Positions 22,383 to 34,282 of a stretch of 64,000 nt of DNA are shown in pieces (position 1 is the first letter of the stretch; every line of letters begins with the position of its first letter). This DNA comes from Acanthamoeba sp. SK_2022b (taxonomy: Eukaryota; Discosea; Longamoebia; Acanthamoebidae): NCBI GenBank assembly GCA_027943245.1, contig JANDJZ010000024.1, forward strand, positions 62,001-126,000. The letters are read 5' to 3'. Below the pieces are notes generated by a model, which was not told where the DNA came from, ran no database searches, and saw nothing but the letters and a program-made list of their open reading frames with translations. The translations under genes and the position numbers were made by a program.

Positions 22383-23852
22383 ATGGAAGGCAGGCGGAGC
22401 GTGGGGGGCGAGAAGCGGGATCGAGAGCGAGAACGCGAGAAAGAGAGGGAGAGGCGAGAAAGGCGGCACTCCTCCCATGCCTCGTCGTCTGCTGCGCATG
22501 CCGCGAAGAGACAGCGAATGGCGGAGAACAAGCAGCGGGACGAAGATCCTTTCGCAGTGACCCCCGAGAACGTGCACAAGACGCAGATGATTGACGCCGA
22601 CACAGACATGATCTTGCGCTACTTCGGATGCCTTCTCATGCGCAAGGCTGCCGGGCTCCTCCGCCTGTACCCTTCCCTCCCACGGCTTTTGTCGTTGAGT
22701 CATGCTGACGGCCTCCTTTGTGGCCCCGGATCGCCACCAAGGCCTGCACGAACGGCATGCACGGCACAGTACTACTTCCATCGCTTCTACGATCTTCATC
22801 CACTTCACAAGCTCGACATTGCCGTACCTTCTTCCCCGTCCTGTTCACGCAGAGTTTGCCATATCATTGGGGGTGGTGTAGTGCTGACTCGTTCTGGTAA
22901 TGTTCAGTTGGTGGCACAGAGCTGTCTGTATCTGGCGTGCAAAGCGGAGGAGACCCTGCGGAAGGCGAGGGATGTCATCAACTCGTGCTACTTCCTCCTC
23001 CAGCCCCAACAGCCGATGCTCAAAATCGGCAAGGTGTCTTGCTACCCTTCTCGCCACGGCTTGCCCATGGACGTTTGTCTTACTGAGCTGCTCACTGCCT
23101 TCCATCACGTTACCTATACTTCAGCAATACTGGGACTTGCGTGATGAAGTGGTGGCTGCTGAGCAGATCCTGCTGCGGACGCTGGACTTTGACCTCACGT
23201 TCGTTCATCCGCACAAGTACCTTCTGAACTACCTCAACTCTCTTAATGGTACCAAGCACTGCTGCAGTATCCGTGAGGAGTGAAGAGCTCCTCTTCACTC
23301 CTCACGGATTCTCTCTAGCTAACAAACTCATCGCCATCGCGTGTGTAAAGGCTCGCAAGCTCTTGCACAAGTGTCCTGGAACCTGACCAACGACCTGTAC
23401 ACTTTTCTGCTCTATCCACCAACCGTGCAAGGCGCGGCTGACCCGAACTCTCTTTGTTGGCGCGCCTGCAGGTACTACACGCCATTGAGCATGCAGAGGA
23501 GCCATCGGCCACACGTCTTGGCCTGTTCCACCCTTTACCTGACTCAATTCATGCTCGAGCAGAGCAACATGGAAGTCCCTCAGGTGAGCGCCTGTCTTCT
23601 TCTACCTCCTCGCCTCTCTATCTCTTCACTAATGCTTGCTCCCGCTTCTCGCTACAGTCCATGCGACAGTTTCCCTGGTGGGAGGTGTTCGATGCGCGAA
23701 AGGAAGACCTCGAGGAGGTGTCAAGCAGCCTGCTCGATAGCCTTCAAACGCTGCAGGCCATCCCGTACGACACGGCGCTCAAGGTCTACCAGGAGTACGC
23801 CCAGCAGTACTCCCCGCCCTCTCCGTTGCAGATCGCTAAGGCCGCCGCCTAG
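22383..23852 (+). CDS. Cyclin, Q/K/L-like (transcriptional cyclin family)
   Basis: Regulatory subunit of a transcription- or cell-cycle-linked CDK; CCNQ/FAM58 pairs with CDK10 and cyclin K with CDK12/13. The start MEGRRSVGGEKRDRERERE leads into an Arg/Glu-rich leader. The cyclin box follows: TDMILRYFGC, then AQYYFHRFYDLHPLHKLDI, VAQSCLYLACKAEETLRKAR and DVINSCYFLLQP, then YWDLRDEVVAAEQILLRTLD with FDLTFVHPHKYLLNYL. The second fold has HRPHVLACSTLYLTQFMLEQ and FPWWEVFDARKEDLEEVSSS. The HPHKYLL and PWWEVF blocks fit CCNQ best, but K, L and T cyclins share much of this. The stop is at 23852. The exact splices of the second and fifth introns are uncertain. Confidence 0.8.
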
Positions 23853-24338
23853 GCGAGTGCCTTCCCTTATCGAGCACGTGTTCTGCCAATCGTCACCGCC
23901 ACTGGTGGCCTCTCTTGGCGACGCTTAGCATCTTCCAGCTTGTGCTGCGTGTCTGTAACGTTTCTTAATATGGTTGCGCTGGCAACGAAAGAAGACGAGT
24001 GAGGCGCTGGTTAGTGCCTTGCTGGTACGCACTCATCCATGTCATAGTCGCGTCGTGAGCAAGGGGGGAGGTTAAATTGGCTGCAGATCAGCCAGCGAGC
24101 TCAGCAGATTTTCTACGAGATTAGTGCCATCTCTGCTTTTATTCAAACTCCGTGGGTAAGGTTGGGCTCACCCAGAAGCTTTACCTTTGTCTTCTATTGC
24201 CACCTTTGCAACTTCAGCAAGCAATTGTGCGCTTCTGGGCCGCTCAATCTCCAACGTTGGGATTTTATCGTGCAAATTCTCATCTTTTCTATTTTCTGCA
24301 GATCGCTGAACATCCCGACACCGCAAGAACCAGACAAA
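23853..24338. other. Intergenic region
   Basis: Trailer of the cyclin gene and promoter or leader of the histidine phosphatase gene. No coding signal was seen. Confidence 0.35.
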
Positions 24339-25820
24339 ATGGACCTTATGCCAGTCGATCTAGTGTTGGTTCGGCATGCCGAGAGTGAAGGCTGTCTCGC
24401 CCACGAACGAAGCAAGGTATCACGCGCGCTCATCTACCACAGCGTTTTCCGGCTCTTATCATGCGTCTGTGTGGTGTATGAGCAGCACGGAGACGACAGC
24501 GATTGGCAGAACCCAGACTTCCGAAACCGACACACCAGTCGCTATCGTCTCTCTGACAAGGGGCGCAGTCAGGCCCAGATCGCTGGGCAATGGGTTCGTT
24601 ATTCCATCTTCTTGAGTCTGTGTACCTGCCCAGGTCTTGTGTTGGCGCGTGGAGACTTACCACCTGGTTATGCAGATCAAGGAGAACATATCCAAGAAGT
24701 TTGACTGGTACATCTGCAGCGAGTACGTGCGCGCTATGGAAACGGCGGCGCTGCTCGACCTTGACAACGCCCACTGGCACACAGGTAAAGCCTCACTACA
24801 TCTTCTCGTCTATTGGTCTTCTCCACACATCATGTGCGTGCGTGACTAAATCCGACGTTGGCAGATTTCTTCTTGCGAGAAAGGGACAGAGGCATACTCA
24901 GCAATCTGACACGCAACGAAGTGCGCACCCGCCATCAAGAAGAGCTCGCGCGCGAAGAGCTGGACCCTTTCTACCACGCGCCGCCCGGGTACTCGACACA
25001 ACTCCATCCATCGAGTTCACTCCTCTTTGTGTGGTGTTAGTGAACGGTTCGGCTCAACTGCCGGTCCATTCTCCCAGAGGCGAGTCGATCGCAAGCGTCT
25101 GCATGCGCGTTGCGCGAGTGATCTCGCACCTCAGGCAAACATGCTCGGGCTACAAGGTGCTGCTTGTGTGCCACGGCAACATCATGTGGGGATTCCGTAT
25201 CTCTCTTGAGAAGTATGCCAGCTCCCTGCTCCATCATGCCCAATCAAAGCGGGCCTTTTCTCGCTTCGCTAACCACCTTTCGTGGGCACGTGATTTGGGT
25301 GGCCAGCATCAAGCAAGCCGAGTTTCTGCGTATGATTCAGGACCCGCAGGAGAAGATACACAACTGCCAAATCATTCACTACTCGCGACGCAACCCGTTC
25401 AGCGGCATCGTGGAGTCCGACATCAATTGGATGCGCTCGCTTTGTACCACCTCCACAACTTGGTCATGCGTGTGTGTGCCTTCCGCTCATCTGGCCCATC
25501 ATGTTGCAGGCCCCTGGGACGAGAAGCCTGATCATTCGTCGTGGCACCGCATCGTGCGGCGCACGTTCAACAACGCCGACCTGCTGGGGCTGGTGGCCCA
25601 CATCCCACAGGCAGTCAACAACCGACCCGAGGAAATGGACCAGCTCAGTCCTTGTAGGAGATCGTCCGCCGTCCCGCCTTCGCCCAACAACACTACCGCA
25701 ACGGACGGCGAGCTGGAGGACAGCTACGATGGCAGTAGCAACAACAACAGCCTTAAGGTTGTCAACCAGGCCGACACGAGAGCGACCCTATCGCGAAAGT
25801 ACTCCCTTGCGGAGTACTGA
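24339..25820 (+). CDS. Histidine phosphatase superfamily (phosphoglycerate-mutase-like) protein
   Basis: The catalytic N-terminal motif is present in the first exon: MDLMPVDLVLVRHAESEG (RHAE, phospho-acceptor His). Next come HTSRYRLSDKGRSQAQIAGQ and IKENISKKFDWYICSEYVRA with METAAL, the YxSxxxRAxETA block that positions the second Arg. Then come DFFLRERDRGILSNLT, ESIASVCMRVARVISHLR and VLLVCHGNIMWGFRISLEK, which supplies the second catalytic His (CHG). A C-terminal extension has SIKQAEFLRMIQDPQEKIHN, CQIIHYSRRNPFSGIVESDI, WHRIVRRTFNNADLLGL and a disordered Asn/Ser-rich tail ending SLAEY at 25820. Catalytic residues look intact, so it is probably an active phosphatase of unknown substrate; the long C-terminal extension distinguishes it from true glycolytic mutases. 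Confidence 0.8.
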
Positions 25821-25973
25821 CCGCGGTAGGTGTCCTCGAGGAAAAAGAAAAAGAAAAATCAGAAAATGAGCTTTTCTCCCACCCTTTCCTCATAACGCAA
25901 CGGATTGGTCCGCACGGAAGGTCAGCAACAACCACCGCACTACAAGTGTTGCTTCTTCACGGCCGGCAACAAA

Positions 25974-27296
25974 ATGATGTGGAGCGAATGTTGTGGTGGA
26001 GGAGACACCCTGCCGAGTGCCAAGCCAGGGGAAGGGTATCCCAGTCCCCCCACTTCCTCCCTGTCGCTCTCCCTTGAGGCGGAGGCTCACAGCGTGTTTC
26101 GGCCCACTACGGCAGGCCTCGGTTCAAGGTCATCATGCTGGGGGATTGGGGGTGCGGCAAGACCTGTTTGTTGAGCCGGTACGACACGCAGCCCCTTCTT
26201 TCCTTCCATACGCAAGAAGTGGCTTCTTCACTGACCGCCTGGCATCAACTCCAACTTTACTACGAAGGTTTACAGAAAACACCTTCCCGGAGGAAGAAGT
26301 CTCGCGCAACATGCAAATGGCGGTGGTCCGTTCGTCCTACCCATCCCTCCTCGCTCTGATGCTGGGCAGAGCACCGCCACCACCACCCTCCGTGCACGGT
26401 TGCTCAACTCTCTTCCTCCCTTTTGGCCAATTGCAGGAATCAGCGGATGTGATGGTGGGTAGTGAGTCCGTGCGACTTATCATATGGGTATGCCTGCTGA
26501 TGCACTCGTAACACTGCTTGACTCTTCTGCACACTGTTGCCCCTTCGTAACTCTGCTCTCTGGTATGCAACCTTCCTCTGCAACAGGACACGGGAGGTAC
26601 AGCTGCATTTCTCTCCATTCTTATTCAATGGCGCTGACGTCATAACTCACTACAGGCCAGGAAAGGTTTCGATGTCTGACCACGTCCTACTACCGCGACG
26701 CCATGGCCGTGGTACCGCGCGCCACCCTTCTAAAGTTGCTTGGCGATCTTCTCACCCATGGTCTTGGTATGGGCAGATGCTGGTCTATGACATCACAGAT
26801 AGAAAAAGGTGCGCAGCTGCAACTGCTGTGACCCGATGAGCTGCCTCTTGTCGACTAATTCGCGTGTCTGTAGCTTTGAGAACATCTATCATTGGCGACA
26901 GCAAATCGCGCTCTACGCTCCAACAATCGATATCGTCCTCTTGATAGGGACCAAGGTGGCCACCCACTGAAGCCCATCCCCCCCACCGTCTGACTTCCTC
27001 AGCGACTGACGTTACACGGGTTGAGCGCAGGTGGATGCTGCTGCCGAGGACCGGCAAGTGACCGCGGAAGAGGGTCAAGCCTTGGCGGAGAGCATGCGGG
27101 CACAGTTTGCCGAGACCAGGTTGGCCCGTGTGCCCCGCTCGCTAGCTCGATTGGATTAGCAATCCGGGCTGACACGCAGCGGTTGTGTGTGTGTTTGGTC
27201 ATGTGCAGCAGCAAGGAGGGTACAAATACGGGAGTGTGCCTCGCGTGGGTGGCGGCCAAGTGTTTGGCCAAGTTTCGCACGGGCCAGCAGACGTAG
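25974..27296 (+). CDS. Rab-like small GTPase without C-terminal prenylation cysteines
   Basis: A vesicle-traffic GTPase by fold. Eight or more exons assemble in frame: MMWSECCGGGDTLPSAKPGE at 25974, splice at 26035/26116, then P-loop FKVIMLGDWGCGKTCLLSR; switch I region RFTENTFPEEEVSRNMQ; VRLIIW then DTGG then QERFRCLTTSYYRDAMAV (G3 and switch II); MLVYDITDRK; SFENIYHWRQQIALYAPTID with LLIGTK-VDA (G4); QVTAEEGQALAESM; and G5 as ETS-SKEGTNTGV. Every junction keeps phase. The oddities are the G4 motif GTKVD instead of NKxD, DTGG rather than DTAG, and a C terminus of LAKFRTGQQT with no Cys. The N terminus has a CC pair and could instead be lipidated. Residue count is about 205, normal for Rab. 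Subfamily not assigned. Confidence 0.8.
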
Positions 27297-27745
27297 TCTT
27301 CCATTCCTCACACAGAGGGCGGACCAATTTTGTGAAAAGAGTACCTCGTTGTATGAACCACGTGGCTCACCCAAGATATGATTTGGGTGGAAGCAGTGAA
27401 TGGGTGTTGACAACGCTGGTCATGGTTGGCCCACCGGGCGAGGAAGGCAATGCACCCACACTTGCAATGATTAGGCTGTGGTGCTCCTCGCACCTCTCCA
27501 CGCCGACGTCTCGTGCAGTCCTCGGCTGTTCGCTTGTGTTTCCACTGCGAATAGCTCGCGGTAGTTGCAGGCTAAATCACTGATGACCGGCCCTCATTTG
27601 TAAGCGCAGATTTTTATTTCAATGAGCTAGTTGTTTATTGGCCAAGACTCACTTTACGCTCCCCAACCAAAAAGACTTCGAAGCTTGCGCTCGTCTTGGT
27701 CTTCATTTTGTACTTTTTCTTCAAATTAGCCAAGCCGTACTGCAT
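27297..27745. other. Intergenic between Rab-like gene and second RasGEF
   Basis: No exon with recognisable protein was found. An upstream leader exon of the RasGEF gene could lie here. Confidence 0.3.
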
Positions 27746-29820
27746 ATGGAGGACCACGAACAAGACAAGGTCCCACGCTATCACCTTATTTCTCGTAGTC
27801 GCACGGAAACAACTTTCTGACGTTTGGGTCGCTGGTGTACTGCCTCAGGAGGTTGTAACCATGGCTGACCTCATCTCCACTGGTAGCCCCATCCAATCCC
27901 TTTCTATCCCTGCCCCCCGAAGGACGGGCCTAAAAAACAAACAGTCTCCAGCACGGAGGCCACCCTCCTTTCCACAGACAAGCTCCTATGGTGCCACCCG
28001 CGCTACATGTCCACATCTAGTTTTCTTGACCTCATCGTCGCAAGGTGGGCACAACCAGATCACGTAATGCACACTTTCAAACCTGTAGTTACCTCTGCGC
28101 ACACAGGTTTCGTGAAACACAAGAGGACCTCGTTCCCCAGCTACGGTACAATACAAATGCCCACGATTGGTGAAATGCACGATTGCTCAACTGGCAGGCA
28201 CACGCATTGTGTTCAAGGGCGTTGTCTCTGTTGCACCGGGTGACCTACCACCTCGACTACCTGTCGCTCGGGAACGAGGCCCGTAAGGCTTCCCTCCTTA
28301 ATCAAATCGTACGTCAAGGCCAGCTCTCCTCTCGGGAGCTCGTCCTGAGGATACCACATGGTGTTGTGCATCAAACAGACGGTCTTCTTGGACAGCGTGT
28401 CGCCCGATCACCCTGCTCGCCGATCAGTGCTCATCATCAAGCAAAGACTGGAATGCATAGCTCAGAGATCATCCAAGGCTCTGGAAACAATGATGAGGAG
28501 CTGCATGGGTCCCGCTCCTATTCCTTCCATCCTCCGTTATCCTGCTGGCACACCTCTGGTTCTCTCCCCTTCTCTAATATGGCGACAACAAAGACTCACG
28601 TGGCCAGACTTGGGTGGACATTGGTGGTTGTGTTGTTGGAAAAATGTTCCAGACTGAGATCGACCAGGTAGCCCCACGAGAGATGGCCCGTCAGTTGACG
28701 CTCATGTACGCCGGAGCCTTCAGCCAGGTGTTCGCCTCTACGCTCCTGGTTGTCTTCCGCAAGGGCCTCTGCGGGCGCCTGTTGCGACCTAGCTTGCATC
28801 TACAGCAGCAGATTACGCAGCGGAAGCCACTTGACTCGCTCTCGCGGCTGCTGAGCCTGTCCTGTGCAGTGGCGTGCTGGGTGCGGCGCGAAGTGCAATC
28901 CAACTCTCTCACTCGACCTGCGATGTCACGGGAAGGCAGCGGCGCGGAACGCCTGCGCTACTTGTGGCAGCTGGCCAAGGCACGTGCATCGGGGACACTC
29001 AGGGAGGAACGGGTGGTTGACTGGCGCAATCGGTTCGTCGCCGTAGGAGCTCAAGAGCGTTGAAAATCTGGACGGCATGGTCTGCGTCTTGATTGGCCTC
29101 GCGCCTTGCTTGCCCTATCTCATCTCGGTTAGTCAGCTCCTGCTCTCCACTTTGCTACCCTGATGCTAACTCCACATTTCACATACACGTATGCACGCAC
29201 ACCATATCAGGTGCTGCCTGAAGATGAGATCGAGAAGCTGCGCGCCATGCAAAGCTTGATCGGCGATGGGGGCGGGCCGCCCTCGGTGGGTGTACAGGCC
29301 TACAATGTGTACCTGCGCTCGGTTGATCCGCCGTGCGTGCCGGTCCTCTTGTCAATCCTTCACCAGTTCAGTGAGGTGGAAGAGGCAGATCCCCACATCC
29401 CATCGTCGCAGCCGATCAATGAGCGCACGATCGACAGGCTGTATGAGGCCGCGCGCGCTCTGGACTCGTGGAAGCTGACACCCTACAACTTCATTGAGGT
29501 GCCCACCATCCAGGATTTTCTCCGCCAGCGTCTCAACGAGGTCCGTTGTTGCACGGGGCTTCCTGCAGACGGTTGCCTTGAACTTTCTCAATCTCTCTAT
29601 CTCTCTCAATACACTACCACACCAGAGTCTATTGGCTGGTGGCCCGCTAGTGACGCTCAGGCACCTGTGCCGCGACGCCTTCCTTGCTAGCCACCAGCGG
29701 ACGCGGGAGCAAGACAAGTTGCGGCTCGTACCTGCGGAAGTGCGCGAGTTCATCGATCAGGGCCGCAGTCTGGCGACCGACATCTGGTCCATATACTGTC
29801 AGCTGCTTCTTTCTTTTTGA
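27746..29820 (+). CDS. Divergent RasGEF (RasGEF_N plus Cdc25 domain)
   Basis: The gene is assembled from about ten exons. ATG at 27746: MEDHEQDK, splice to EVVTMADLIST, splice to DKLLWCHPRYMSTSSFLDLI followed by VAR, then RFRETQEDLVPQLR, then ALSLLHRVTYHLDYLSLGNE with KASLLNQI. Together these read as a RasGEF_N domain. TVFLDSVSPDHPARRSVLII follows. The Cdc25 domain has EIDQVAPREMARQLTLMYAG (family ExARQLTL motif), LSCAVACWVRREVQSN, LRYLWQLAKA, SVENLDGMVCVLIGLAPCLP, VLPEDEIEKLRAMQSLIGDG, DPPCVPVLLSILHQFSEVEE, then INERTIDRLYEAARALDSWK with TPYNFIEVPTIQDFL. The stop at 29820 is one option; a splice near 29788 to about 29890 would extend it to 29971. Sequence is well diverged from the RasGEF at 17-19.8 kb. 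It sits next to a Rab-like GTPase, but GEFs of this class act on Ras, so linkage need not mean function. Confidence 0.7.
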
Positions 29821-30062
29821 CCTGTGGTTGAATACGTTACAGCTGTACACTGCTTGCTGTGGGATGTGTCGCTTCCATCCATCACTCTCAGTCACCAGCG
29901 CCAACAACGACCCAAGAAGTCCAAGGTTGTCTATTTGGGCGCCTCACCATCACGACATGAGATGAGTTGGTGAATCATCTTGTTGTCTTCCTACTATTTA
30001 CACCAAGCCTTTGAGCCGAGGACTCGTATGTACATCCCATCAAGCTGTAACTCTCCTCCCTC

Positions 30063-31666
30063 TCAGACAATAAACGCCTTCTTGGCCTGGTCGAAGGTGA
30101 AGGTCTCCCCGGTGGCAGGGTCGGTGACTAGCCCGTCCCCCGATACCGCCATCTCCACGAGCGCCTGCAATCCAAGGCAACACAACCAACTTACGTCAGA
30201 AGGCACACTTCCCCCCCCCCCCCTCTCTTAACACATACGCTCACACTACACTAAACGATGAATACACACACCTTTCGAGAGTAGATACGGCCGTTGGGAA
30301 GAGCAAAGGGCGCGTAGTCGTCGTCATCAAACTGCTGGGCGGTGAGCTGGCACCGCACGCAGGACTTGGTGCGGAGCGAGCTGGGCAGCGGGCCGGCCAG
30401 CTTGCCGATGTCCTCCACACAGACCGGGCACTCCTTGGAGCGGCCCTCATCGCCGTAGCAGAACTGCGTCTTTAGCGACGACAGGCCGGCCTGCGCTGCG
30501 ATGGCCAACAGCGAGTAGGGCGGCAGGGCGTGCAGGCGGTAGTTCTCTTGGCGGAACTCGTAGATGAGCTCCTCCCATCTCTCTTCATCAAACAGCTCGC
30601 GGTAGGGCAGTGGCTTGCACACGGCAGCCGGAAAGGCGAGCGTGCCCATGGCCTGCTGCACCAGCGGCATGTGCGCGGGCTCTTTGGCGGCCATGGGGGC
30701 CAGGTGCTTACGCGCGTAGGCGATGGCGTCCTTGCAGCGCCCCCCGCGCACCATTTCGATGAACTCCCGCAGTCGCAGGTTGAACTCGAGCGTGCTCTGG
30801 TAGCACAGCCACAAGCCCAAACGAATCAGGACAAGCGCATATGCGTGCGAGAGAAGTAAGTGGATAGGGAGAGGTGGGTGGAGGGAGACATACCTTGAGC
30901 TTGTGCAGCCTCTGACGATGTGAAGCACACCATGCGAGGGCAATCGAGCAGTCTCGGCTCTGGAGGCCGTCGATAGCGGCCTGTGCGCTCGCAAAGATCT
31001 CTACATCGACCAAGTCCTACAGCGACATTAAAAGAGCATCAGTGAACCCTTTTGTTCGAATGTTATGAGAGGTGTCTGTTCTGGAGTCGTACAGTGATCT
31101 GGGCCTCCTTGGCCAAGGATGCTGCGGGGCCGAGATGTCCATTGCGCAGCATGTGGTCCACGATGAAACGGTTCGTACGCGCTTGCAACCACTTGCTCGT
31201 TGCGGCCGCCTCTGATTCGACGTCGTTCTCACCCGTGGCGCCTGTAGAAGACGTCACGGTGATCATTGCAGAGTCATCCTCTTCGGCTGAGGTCGTGGGA
31301 GCCGGCTTGCTGTGCGGATGATGGCTAAGATGCCCGAGCCGCGCCTTACACCGCGCTATTTCTCTCTCCTCACTACGTCGACTTTCCTCAAGCTGGCATA
31401 ACCAGATTGATGGTCAATCGGGGACAAGATGTGATGGTTGAATCATGGTGCGAAGTAGCATGTACCTTGCGCTTCAACCCTTTGAGACGACCAACGAGCA
31501 GTCCCAATTGCTGGCGCGCGTCATCAGGATTGCTTTGTTGAGTGGCGAGTTGCTGCACAGCGGTAGATACGTTGCTCAATTCCTTCTCCACGCTATGGGT
31601 ATAGCCTCGGAATAACTCGCTTAGACTCGCCCCAACCACTTGCAGCAGCGGTTGCTCGAGCTCCAT
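30063..31666 (-). CDS. MAEA: MAEA / Gid9 homologue, CTLH E3 ubiquitin ligase subunit
   Basis: One of the RING-bearing subunits of the GID/CTLH ubiquitin ligase, which in yeast degrades gluconeogenic enzymes. The ATG at 31664-31666 gives MELEQPLLQVVGASLSELFR and an N-terminal helical arm. The LisH region has ATSKWLQARTNRFIVDHMLR followed by NGHLGPAASLAKEAQIT; CTLH has LVDVEIFASAQAAIDGLQSR, STLEFNLRLREFIEMVRGGR and KDAIAYARKHLAP; CRA has MPLVQQAMGTLAFP and YRELFDEERWEELIYEFRQE. The degenerate RING has KECPVCVEDIGKLAGPLPSS, KSCVRCQLTAQQFDDDD and FALPNGRIYSRKALVEMA, and the protein ends FDQAKKAFIV. This domain order and the LPNGxxYS block are specific to MAEA/Gid9. All family blocks are present, so it is probably functional. 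Confidence 0.93.
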
Positions 31667-32700
31667 CCTTCAGTGGCTGGCTTCGGCTTTCTCTCCTCTT
31701 TTCCTGGGGCACCTTCACATTTCTTTTTTTTGCGTTGAACAACCCGTTTCTGTTTCCTGTCCCATCGGTTTTGAGTTGAGTGCGTATGTTGTTGTGCCGA
31801 CCTAGTTCAGCAAAGTGTTTCGTTGTCCATGTTCCTTGGTGCAAGTACGCTGACACAGAGATTGATTACATGGTTGCTGCATGGCCTCAGCATTCTCTAT
31901 CCATCATCTCCCCAGCTCCATGCAATCTTTCTGGCCCTCTGAACATGGCAACTACCAAGGAAGAAGGCCTAGAGTGGACAATAACTCTGGTTGTTGGCAG
32001 GGAAGACAGCACAAGTAGGTCAGGCAAATCAAAGAGATGTGGAATCTCCTTCAATATCACCAGACAATCACAGGCATCCTTCCCCTGACTTGCATAGCCA
32101 GAAGTGACCATGACTAGCCTTTCATCATTCCATCAAGCATTGAATCATAGTGGAGAATCCCCCAACCTCCTGCCAATCCTCACACTCTCACTTGCTCTAT
32201 GCTCATGCCTCTCTTCCTCCTCTTTTTGCTCATGGTCTGTGCAGCATTTCACAGCCTGATTGGTGACACATCTCTTCAGATTGGTGTTGTAACACTAAGA
32301 CATAAAGGAAGGAAGAGAAACCCCTGTATGGACCATACATCACCTGAAACTGTGAACTTCCAGGCTGCAAAAATCTGTCTTTGCATTGGTGTTTGCCCAT
32401 GCAAAGGAATGTCCAATCATTGCTGATGGGTGGGGTAGCTGGCACATCAAAAATTGGACAGGACTGCACAGGAACATTAATGGTAAAATGCACTTGCCTT
32501 GGGGTTAAGTTTGATTCATTGTCTGGTCAGTCCCACCAAATTCCTTGCAATCACTTGATGATCTTCTTGGGTGCTTCATCCATTCATGACAGCAGCCATC
32601 AGCAATGAACCATCACCATTACCTGCATCCTTGCTGCTGACATTGCACAAAGGTTTTGCTTCAGCACATGCTTGCCACCATTGTGCCACACTCTAACCTG

Positions 32701-33050
32701 CCATCTGGTCTATATGTGTGAGCATGTCATGTTGATGGCCTTCTTGGGGTTTATGCTTGCCATACCATTGCATATGTGTTTGCAATGCTCATGCACCTCT
32801 GTCACCACAAAAATGCCTGCCATCTGGTCATGTGTGGGCATGTGACATTGATGTTCTTGGCATTTCTCTCTGCTCTACCATCACAGATGCATACACGATG
32901 CTCATGCACCACCTTTACCATAAATATGCTTGCTATCTGGTCATGTATGAGCATGTGATGTTGGGTCTTCTTGGCATTTCTCTCTGCTCTGCCATCAATG
33001 CAATGCTCATGCACCTCTGTAACCACAAAAAAGCCTGCAATTTACCTTAT
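32701..33050. repeat. Tandem repeat, three imperfect copies of about 113-119 bp
   Basis: Copies begin at 32701 (CCATCTGGTC), 32820 (CCATCTGGTCATGTG) and 32933 (CTATCTGGTCATGTA). Each continues with GAGCATG/GGGCATGTGA, a CTTCTTGG or GTTCTTGG word, a GCATTTCTCTCTGCTC block in copies two and three, and AATGCTCATGCACC near the end. Confidence 0.85.
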
Positions 33051-33672
33051 GGATGTAATGTTTCTTTGAGGTGCCACTGAGTCAATGTTGTATGTTGGTG
33101 ATTTGCACCATTCACCAGTAGCCACCATGATGGAGCTGCTGTGGAATTCATGAAATCTTGATGTTCATCACTGAGTAAGGGTGATGGGGACTGGATCTAC
33201 TGAAACCACCTTTAGAATAAGTAAAAATTGTAATTTTATGTTTACACTATTTTAGGAAGGGTAACCCTTGTTTGTTACACAAAAAAAATGGATATTAGTG
33301 AGGATTTTATTGAAGTAAAAGTAAATGGAGGGCTGTTGTCAAAATGAAGTTAAATTTACAGGGTTTTACAAAATCAGCTGGGGTGGGCATCTATGTTGTA
33401 ATTCAGATGGGGTGGTTTGGTGTTGTTATGCCAAGACAAAAAAGGAAGGAAGAGATCAGACAAACATGGAGCACTATGCCAACCTACAAACAACTAGATG
33501 CCTGTAAATGTTAAACAACTGGTCCCTATACCTTGACTTGGTACTATCTTCTTTTTGGAATTGTTTAGCATTGAAGGTGATTGTGAAGGTATAGTTCCAG
33601 AGTGGCCTGTTCATCTTTCCTTGCTGGAGGCAATGCCACATTGTGAAGTTCCTGCCCATAGGGCCGCCTGGT

Positions 33673-33902
<230 letters not shown>

Positions 33903-34282
33903 ATGATCGCCTCCTCCACCAGTGGACCAGGAGGACCAGCAAGAGGTGCTTGGACAGCAAGAAGTTGGCCTTTGATTGGAAGTTGGCCTTCATGAAAGCA
34001 TTGATTGCAGGTTTACTGGCACCATCACAAAACACAAACCTCATGGCAGTGGACCAGCTGTACTAAAACACTCTGCTCATGGAAGGTTCTGGAATTGGGT
34101 GAATTATTCTTCCAGTTTAGGTCTACTCTCAGTTGTACCCATGTATTTGTAGGTGTCTTGGGCTTTTTGCCCTCCAATTAGCTGTTAAAAAATTATGGAG
34201 CGTTGCCATATTGCCTCAATTATCAAGCAATTTTCTTCTACCAAGCCCGTACCGACACAACACGGCACAGAGGGAGAAAAGG

